From positions 1 to 64,000 of the forward strand of contig JBCAQO010000013.1 of NCBI GenBank assembly GCA_039111635.1: a stretch of 64,000 nt of DNA. The letters are read 5' to 3'. A model generated the notes under the pieces. The model saw only the letters and a list, made by a program, of their open reading frames with translations, ran no database searches and was not told where the DNA came from. The stretch comes from Heterobasidion occidentale (Eukaryota > Basidiomycota > Agaricomycetes > Russulales > Bondarzewiaceae). Below, piece by piece: positions 56,560-64,000 of the stretch. Position numbers and translations under genes: made by a program. Position 1 is the first letter of the stretch. Each line of letters begins with the position of its first letter.

Positions 56560-57777
56560 ATGTACTTGTCGGCTGTCCTTTTGATCTCGCTTGGTGTGGT
56601 CGTCGCTCAGGCGGTCTCTCTCCCTTCCAAGCGCTCAAGCTTGACCTCTCTGAACGTGCCGCTGCTCAAGGACGATCACCTCACTGTATCCGGTGCGTCC
56701 CACAGATCATAGCTTTCAATGTGAAGTTGATGAAGTCCCTTATGTCCAGACGTGGATATTGTCAACTTCGCGCTTACCTTAGAACATCTCGAGAACGCGT
56801 TCTATACCGCCGGACTGCAGAATTTTTCTGCGCAAGCGTTCGCGGACGCCGGATTTGCGGCTCCAGTGAGGGGGTTTTATGAGCAGCTTTCGCTGCACGA
56901 GAAGACGCATGTCGATAACCTGACGAGCATAATCGGCGCGGACAAGGCCGTGAAAGCGTGCACGTACAACTTGTGCGTCATACTGGTGATGTTGACTTCG
57001 ATTGAATATCCGACTCACATTGAATGGACAGTGGCGAAAATCTAAACGTGAAGACGTTCGTCGATTTAAGTGACATGTTTGAGGTCATCGGCGCATCTGC
57101 GTACAATGGTGCTGCCCGGTTCCTGCACAACAAGGTGAGCGAAAAAAAATCCGCATCCGTGAGCTGATCAAAACCCTTGAGAACTAGTATATTCTCACCA
57201 TCGCGGGATCAATCCTTGCAACTGAAGTGCGGCAGTCCACATGGATCAATAATGCCGTACGCAAGGCTAACCCGTGGTCCACCTCATATGAAGTTCGTGA
57301 TCCATCCCTATTCATTCACTTTCAACCAATCGCTGAACGCGCCTGACGCAGACTCCTCTCGACCTCAACCAAGTCTTCACCCTCGCCTCGTCCATTATCG
57401 TGTCCTGTCCCTCCAACAACCCTCCGATCCCCGTCTCCGCCTTCCCAGCGCTCACGGTCAGTCCATCGACCCCCGAGCCTGGGCAGAGTATCTCGATCAA
57501 CTTCACCCTCCCGTGGGCGTCGAAGAGCGGTGGCTCATCGCTCAGCGGCAAGGGTCTGTTCGCGACGTTCTTGTCTGGGATCACGCCGACGTCTATTGCG
57601 CTCGAGGGGCAGACGGCCCCGTTCAAAGTCACGATCCCGCCAGAATTGAGGGGGTTTGTGTTTCTGGTGATCACGAACAGCACAACTGTGACGGACGACT
57701 CGGCGACGGTCGCGGGGCCTGCATTCTTTAACTTTGCGTTCGATAGTAATAATACAATTATTCAGTTGTCAGTTTGA
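56560..57777 (+). CDS. Secreted ferritin-like (Rds1-type) protein
   Basis: Signal peptide MYLSAVLLISLGVVVAQAVS and a possible Kex2 site (SKRSS). The helical ferritin-like domain shows DVDIVNFALTLEHLENAFYT, then FYEQLSLHEKTHVDNL, the E…ExxH-type iron ligands, followed by FEVIGASAYNGAARFL and ILATEVRQSTWIN. The C-terminal part (SISINFTLPWASKSG … GFVFLVITNSTTV) is a beta-type domain. Introns split it near 56691-56748, 56975-57045, 57135-57188 and about 57290-57350. Fungal relatives are induced by stress or starvation; a metal-binding or oxidase role is inferred only. Confidence 0.85.
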
Positions 57778-58434
57778 TGTGGATGGACTGTTCTTTTGGA
57801 CTTCCTCGGATAATCTCTGTTCTACGACTCGTCGTGTACTTATATGACGCCGGACGGCTTTTTGTGAGTGTATGCGTGCTATAAAAATGGGTTGTCTATA
57901 AAAGGCGCACCGTTCACTACGTGGATTTAGATAGCACGTCCACGATGATCAAGCTTCAAGCTTCCAGTCAACGAAGCCAAGGTTATGCAGAACACTTGAC
58001 CCTAAAAACCGTTATCATTTTCCAGATTGTTGCTCAGGCTGGTCTTCTAAGTGACCAGAATTGATGTAGTTCCCTAGCGCTCCAACAATAGCGCACCGCC
58101 CTTGCTTGCAAGACAAATCAGGAAATCATCGCTCTGGCATTCCAACCTCCTGCTGCCATCATCAGCTCCAGGTCGCGCCCGCTTTGATGACCTGTTCGCT
58201 GTATACTGATCGTAAGTATGTGTTGCACTCACTGTATCAGCTATATGCCCTGCACTGATTATGAGCCATCGAGTGTGCGCATTTCCGATAGATGTTCGTG
58301 TACACAGAAGAAATGAATTGCAGTGAGTTTGCCTTCGTCGGTCCAGAAACGGCCTGAAGCGGCCCGTGGCCGAGCGCTCAACACGAGTACATGATGACTC
58401 ATCAGTGCGGCTTTGGCCACCGACTCCTCGAGAA
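57778..58434. other. Intergenic, nothing recognised
   Basis: 3' flank of the ferritin-like gene and promoter side of the WD40 gene; no supported ORF. Confidence 0.45.
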
Positions 58435-59941
58435 ATGGCTGCATCCGACATGTCCATCCTCCCCATCGCCACCATCCAGCACGACTTTCCTACTGTACTG
58501 TCTGAAATATACTCTGGTGCTATCCCCTCCGAATCAATCTGGCTTTCATGCTACAAACACGGCGAGACGTCGGTCCATGGCAAGATCGAGGCTGCGCTCG
58601 ATGATCATGACCGGGAGCGGGTCGCGTTTAGCCCTTCAGATGATGTGGAGCTCGAGAGAGTGAGCGATGTGCGTCCAAATCGTTCACATTCTTGCGTTGT
58701 CTTGATCGGCCGACATGTTTCCCGTTTTGAGAATAGTATCAGTATAAGGTGGGATGCCCCTCGTTAGGTGTCGACGCGCGTGAGACGGCGTTTGTCGTCC
58801 CGGCGCAGACGTACGCAGACCCAATTTACTCAGACTTTCAGCGCGTGCGTGATTACTTTGTCTCCCTTGGCTGTATGCGTAGCGAAACTTACTGGTGCTA
58901 GGGTTTTAGCCTCATCAGATCCCCACATTCGCGCTGTCTCGACACTTCTCTACCTCAGACCCACCTGTTCTTGCAACAGGCCATACCGACGGAGCCGTTT
59001 CCATCTACATGCTCCCATCGACGAAAGAGAACGCGCGGCAGACGCCATACGCTTCGCCAATATCGCACGCGGTCTCCCCATACGCGACTGGAAAGCTGCA
59101 CAAATCGACTGTCACCGCCCTCCACTTTATTCCAGGACTAGAGTCAGCCCCACTGCTTGCCTCCGCTGGTATCGACTTTGCCATCCATATCACCCCGCTA
59201 CCGACTTCCGCGCACGCATCTGCGCTGAGTTCTCCCCTGAGACTCTCCTCCAGCACGGAGTTGAAGGGTCACACACGTGCCATCACTGCGCTACTCGCTC
59301 TGACATCATCCGACCCATTCCATACTCCCGAATCAGCACCTACACTGCTCTCCGCATCTACGGACGGCACGCTCCGTCTATGGGATGTGCACGTGGGGAA
59401 GCAAACGGCGATGTGGGGCACGAGTGGATGGAAGGGCGCCAACGCACTCGCGACCGGCGCGAACGCATCTGAGGGCGCCTCTGATTCTCTCGCGCTTGTG
59501 TACGCGGCGCTTTCGACAGGGGGCGTGGAAGTGTTCGACGTGCGTGCCCGCGCATCTGCGGCGCGTGCCGAGGTGCAGGGAAGTACGTCGGCAGCGACTG
59601 CGATCGCGGTTCAGGGTGGGGCAATGGCGGTAGGGTCTTCCGATGGGGTCGTGCGTCTGTGGGACTTGCGAGCGCTAGACGCACCGCGGGCTGTATGGAA
59701 GCGCGGAGGTGCGGGCGTCTCGGGCGTGGCGTTTCTCGATAACAATGAGGACGGGGAGGAGGCGGTTGTGGTGAGCAGTGAAGACGGCTTGCCGTACGCC
59801 GCTGCGGTGCGAGATCGGGAGGTACGTGTGAGGGCTGAGCTGGTGTTCGGAGACGTGGAGGCGGTGCGGTGCGTTAGGGTAGAAGGGGACGAGGTGTGGA
59901 TGTCCGGCGACGGCGGTGTTGTAAGGAAATATGTACTCTGA
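58435..59941 (+). CDS. WD40-repeat protein, Rpn14/PAAF1-like
   Basis: Rpn14/PAAF1 proteins bind proteasomal ATPases and chaperone assembly of the 19S particle; this assignment is by layout and moderate. Start ATG 58435 (MAASDMSILPIATIQHDF); a second ATG at 58450 is possible. Exon 1 is an N-terminal domain, exon 2 encodes VGCPSLGVDARETAF … YADPIYSDFQR, and exon 3 begins PHQIPTFALSRHFSTSDP after the AG near 58907. The WD repeats are PVLATGHTDGAVSIYML, LASAGIDFAIHI, LKGHTRAITALLAL, LLSASTDGTLRLWDV, AVGSSDGVVRLWDLR and the last VWMSGDGGVVRKYVL. No signal peptide. Confidence 0.7.
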
Positions 59942-60309
59942 GACCATCGGGCTCAAGCTGTTGTGAGATTTCTTTCCTTTGAGTAATGTAAGGTGCATCG
60001 ACTGTACAACGCAGACTGATCGTGTTTCTTTCAGCGCAAGCAGACGAATCGATGCCAAATATAGAAACCAGTCTCTTGTCGCGGAGTCTGGTGCGATGCA
60101 GCCCGGCGATGAGGCCGCCAATTCGTCATTCATCGAGCTCTCATCCGACTCCAGTAGGCTTGCACAACTCGTGCACGTACGTCGCGCGTCTTCCCGATTG
60201 AGGAAGTGACCTTACAAGCTCGACGTCACTGTCGACGTCGGTAACGCCGTCATGGCTTGCACACTCGTCATCTCCAACATAAAATAATGCGTTCGAACGA
60301 CCTCGCCGT
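59942..60309. other. Short spacer before the hemerythrin-like gene
   Basis: No gene recognised; promoter side of the gene at 60310. Confidence 0.4.
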
Positions 60310-61213
60310 ATGTTTTCAGTCGCTCGCACTTACACTCCCCTGCTTCCCCGCGTTCGCTCTATAACACATCCCGTCCGCAACACATTGAGACCATTCTCGA
60401 TCACTGCACTCACCATGTCCCCGACGCCTCTCACCGATGCGATCAAAGGCGATCACCAAGAAGTACGTCCTACCGGTTGACCCTCTTCCCAAGACTGATG
60501 ATCACAGCTGCTCTCTTACACCCCTGTTGTCACTGCAGATGTATGAATACTATGACGCCTACAAGGCTGCCACGGGCGACGCGGATACCCAAGCGCGCTG
60601 GGCACACCAATTGACGTGGGAGGTCGCGCGCCATGCCGTCGGCGAAGAGCTCGTCGTCTACCCCCTTATGGAGAAATATCTTGGTGCAAAGGGGCTCGAC
60701 CTCGCCAACCAAGACCGAGCCGAACATCAGGTTCGTCGCCGGATTTTTGTGCCCGGCTTTTGATCCGTGTTGCTCACAACTTTTTCGCGCTCACGTAGAC
60801 CGTGAAGGAGCTGCTGTACAACCTGTCTAACAGCACGCCCGGCACTGCGCAGTACGACGAGATCCTTCAGAAGGTGATGGCCCATCTCCGACCGCACAAC
60901 GAATCGGAAGAGAACGAGGACTTGCCGATGCTTGAGGCCAAATTGGGCGAAGAACATAGCGCAAGTGCCGCGCAGTCCTTCACGCGGACAAAGAAGTTTG
61001 TTCCGACGAGGTGTGTACTTCTGCCCTCTCCTCGGATGCGTCCAGCATCGTCGGATGTTTGCTGATACGGTTGATGGCGCGGACAGGCCTCATCCCTCGG
61101 CCCCCAATCGTCCTCCGCTCGAGACGTTTGCTGGGTTCCTCGCTGCGCCCATTGACAAAGTACGCGACGCGTTCGACACATTCCCGACGCAAGAGATGAA
61201 GGACAAACTGTAA
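60310..61213 (+). CDS. Hemerythrin HHE-domain protein, likely mitochondrial
   Basis: Helical His/Glu domain that binds a di-iron centre and oxygen or nitric oxide. From ATG 60310 the first 36 residues are basic, hydroxylated and free of acidic residues (MFSVARTYTPLLPRVRS …), a typical mitochondrial leader. A second ATG at 60415 (MSPTPLTDAIKGDHQE) would give a cytosolic form. Putative ligands: DHQEMYEYYD, WEVARHAVGEELVVYP, AEHQ, and LRPHNESEENEDLPML. Introns at 60463-60538, about 60730-60798 and about 61012-61087. The C-terminus RPHPSAPNRPPLET … FAGFLAAPIDKVRD also occurs in fungal relatives. Confidence 0.85.
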
Positions 61214-63349
61214 TCGAGACAGTCAGATGCGAAAGAGGATATCAAAAAGATTCATGAAAAGAGAGTTGTGTAATCAGCCGCGGGATATGGCGTTCGGCTC
61301 CTGGTGGTTTAAGATTTGTAAAACAGTTCCCTGTGTTTTGGTAGAATCTTTGAAGAGCTCACCCCGTTTGAAAGCATCGAGCCATCGGACACGCATGTGC
61401 GACATCCACGTCGACCATCAAACCGCTAGATTTGCCCGTGTCACGAATTGAAATTGTTCCCACTTCCTCACCCTGGTTCGGAGACCTTTTGAACAGATTT
61501 GATGCCCATGTGAAGTAGCCTTCTATAACGAGTTGAGAATGTAACTCCACATAAACGTTCCAAGAAAGTTGGGCAAAAAGTAAAGTGGAGAGACTGTGTA
61601 AGATGACGAGAGAGAGATGTCTGTCATATGCGGAAGTTGCACAGAATGTTCCTTTCAAGTGAGAGCGCGACAATGAGAAACTACTCACGGACGCGGAGGC
61701 TTTTGGCCAGGCCTCCAAGTCAGTCGAATTCTCTGCCCGAGGCTCTCCTGAGGTTCTGGAGCAAGATCCAAGCGCTAAGCACCCACCGAACAGCTTTGTC
61801 TTGATCGCACCTAGCCTGACGTGATATCAAGACGTATGAGCTGTGTGAACGGATGATTTCTTCGACTAGCCGGATTGATATCGCTGAACATTCTGATAGC
61901 CTGCTAGGGTCAGACACAAGCCTCGCAAGGTAAGTATAGCGCTTGACCCTACATTCTAAGTGATTTTGACCGCCTCCGTGCCTCCTCGTCTGAAGTTCTT
62001 CCAATCTCTCGAAAAGATCCATAGCCAGCATGATTGCTCACAACTTCAAGTCGGCCGAGACGATTCTCGATGATTTGGAAAACACTTACAATCTGCGCAG
62101 CGTGGCGATGGAGAGGGAAAGACGAGAAGCTGTCCGGGTGGATATTTCGCCTGCAGTTCACCTCTTGCGACTGCATCAATAAGGTTTTACCTCGCCGACA
62201 CTGCGATGCTGGGATCATAGACACGTACTCACCTTGGTCTTTGCATCATGTTGCGCATCGAAGCGGTTCCAAGCATCTGTAGAGCCCGTTCAATGTCATG
62301 ACATCTTCTGTTTGTGATCGATGAGCTGTTTACATATCAACAGCCATGTTCGTAGCAGTTAGCATACGCCGTCGAAACTGCGGAGAATGTACCGGCGATA
62401 GTTATGTTCACCGCCAAGACGTGACCATCGGGAGAATGAATATGAGAAGCTGTCGATGTCATTGACAGCATTTCGAGGCCTGAGGCCTGAACATCGTGGC
62501 CTAAGACAGCTTAGGACGGTGCGGCAATATACATCGGCGTAAAGCCCTGTCTTGTTGCTAACCTGCTCACCTCAACCTAACCCGCTCACCTCGACTGTGC
62601 CGTCGATGTTTAACGCGTACGTGGCCTGCCGCAGCGATTGTTACCAGGGTAGGAAGATGACTCTAGATGACTGCGTGATTGAAGGAGAGGTGACAGGGAC
62701 AGTATGCATCGAAGGGGTCGACTTGAATGAAAAATGGTGCCTCAGTACGTGACCATGAATACGTCTCAGGAGGCCCGCGTACCGAGGCTAGCGAAGAACG
62801 GGAAGGTTTGCTTATGGTGAGAAACTTGAGTGGATGGTGGACCTTTGTTTTTGCTTGACAACGTCATTCATGCAAAGTCAGAATATGTAGCGGGCACCAC
62901 CGGGCACCGCTGGGCACCGGGACCCGAAGTACTCATTTTCTGATGACTGGTTGCAAAGCTGGAGATCTGCGAATTTTTTCGGCGAGCTGGAGGTGTGTGA
63001 AAGGGAAAGCAGAGAGCAGAAGATTACAACGTTGCACTTGCGCATGCGCATGAAGCAGAATGAGGCGAAGAGGGCTACTAGAGTGCTACTGCCAGCTGCT
63101 AGTGAACGGACCGTCGGCAGTTGGAGCGCACGCAGGCGCCGATCAAGTGCCAAGCGTCATCTTAGTCAGCATCCGTAAGAGGCAAAGCACACATTGCTTG
63201 ACCCGAGCGACGTCGAGTCTTGGAAGGACAAATGCACAAAATACACTCTATCCTTCACCCCTGTAAGTAGCTTGTTCGATCCCATTCATTTCTTCACTTG
63301 CCTACTCTGCACGTCTATCTCGTCGTTCTGCGCTGCAGAGCTGACCATA
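61214..63349. other. Intergenic, nothing recognised
   Basis: 2.1 kb with scattered short frames on both strands and no recognisable protein. The right end is the promoter side of the transporter-like gene. Confidence 0.45.
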
Positions 63350-64000
63350 ATGTTTCACTCCACCGAGAAATCATCCCCACCACCCTCTTCGCACAGAGGC
63401 GAGGAGGTTCAGCAAAAGTCGCCCTTGCAGTCAAAACCCACCATCTGGAGTCGCTTACCACCGTGGGTTGCCGGGCCCCTGCGCTCGAAGAAATCTTGGA
63501 AGCTGCTATTCAAGTGCTGGCTGGCGTCATGGGCCGCTTTCATCCTCTTGTTGCCGAACAAATCTCTCAAGACTATGGGCAACGCGTGAGTCCAAGTTTG
63601 CCTTTTATTCCGTTTATCATTTCCCGGTGGATCTCCTGGTTGAGCTATAGTCGTCTTGTGCATCTATCTTCTATCACGGGTCAAGGGAGCGCATGAAGAC
63701 AGCCGCGTTCTTATTACATCGAACGAGCTCGAGGTCATCAACGTTACTGTGGACACCCTTGATGGGCCAAATCTCGGAGCGGAATTGTCTACCAATTCCT
63801 CTTCGACCTGTAATGCTCAGAGCGCCCTATTCCTTTTGTTTGTGATGTCCTCAAACGGTAGCTGACTGGCTGTCGCAGTGCCTTCTTCGCCGTGCTGTGC
63901 TCCTTCTTCCTTCCCCCTTCAATGCCGATACAACTCTTTTTGATGGTCATCTCTACTATGGTCATCGGAGTCCTTTTTGGCTGGGGAATTGGTGCAGCTG
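63350..64000 (+). CDS. ArAE-type 6-TM transporter-like protein, 3' end outside the window
   Basis: A cytosolic N-terminus (MFHSTEKSSPPPSSHRGEEV) is followed by KKSWKLLFKCWLASWAAFIL and LLPNKSLKTMGNA, and after an intron of about 290 nt by AFFAVLCSFFLPPSMPIQLF and VISTMVIGVLFGWGIGAA. These are the first TM helices of the fungal 'putative ER transporter, 6TM' (fusaric-acid-resistance/aromatic-acid-exporter-like) family. The donor is GTGAGT after GGCAACGC and the acceptor GTCGCAG near 63877; the intron is long for this genome. Transport substrate unknown. Confidence 0.75.

Overview
The window looks like a stretch of a filamentous basidiomycete (Agaricomycete) genome. Most genes are split by many short introns (about 50-60 nt, GT-AG with a few GC-AG). 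The gene set fits: a KRE6/SKN1 glucan-synthesis protein, a Pil1-type eisosome protein, a secreted ferritin-like protein, an F-box protein with the agaric-type N-terminus, and Ty3/gypsy elements with FIDD-type and chromodomain-type pol. All family names are from reading translations by eye; no database was searched.

Layout. Bases 1-13532 are two different Ty3/gypsy elements joined at one LTR. The first (1-3744) is a decayed chromovirus pol whose reading frame slips six times, always in the same direction. The second (3745-13532) has two LTRs about 3% different, a Gag-Pro remnant, a pol with one in-frame stop, and an intact four-exon gene on the opposite strand (10291-12015, 519 codons) between two near-identical 35-bp repeats. 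Bases 13533-18440 are satellite-like DNA: a GTCTSAGAC minisatellite, CCTGCCTCC/TCACCTGCC arrays, and three copies of a long unit carrying a strong hairpin. This DNA abuts and truncates the 3' end of a DRS2-like lipid flippase gene (18383-22417, minus), which also lacks its 5' part.

From 22.7 kb rightwards the DNA is ordinary gene territory. It holds a trypsin-like peptidase gene with two homologous GC-AG introns, the Pil1-like protein, a short-chain dehydrogenase, a decayed MetE-like gene head to head with farnesyl diphosphate synthase, and two tandem secreted-protein paralogues with an HNH-nuclease-like motif set. Beyond these lie an F-box protein, an Sqs1-like G-patch protein, KRE6/SKN1, an Old Yellow Enzyme, the ferritin-like protein, an Rpn14/PAAF1-like WD40 protein, a hemerythrin-like protein with a mitochondrial-type leader, and the start of a 6-TM transporter.

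The genes to the right do not form an obvious pathway cluster. The most unusual items are the spliced antisense gene carried inside the retrotransposon and the secreted HNH-like pair.
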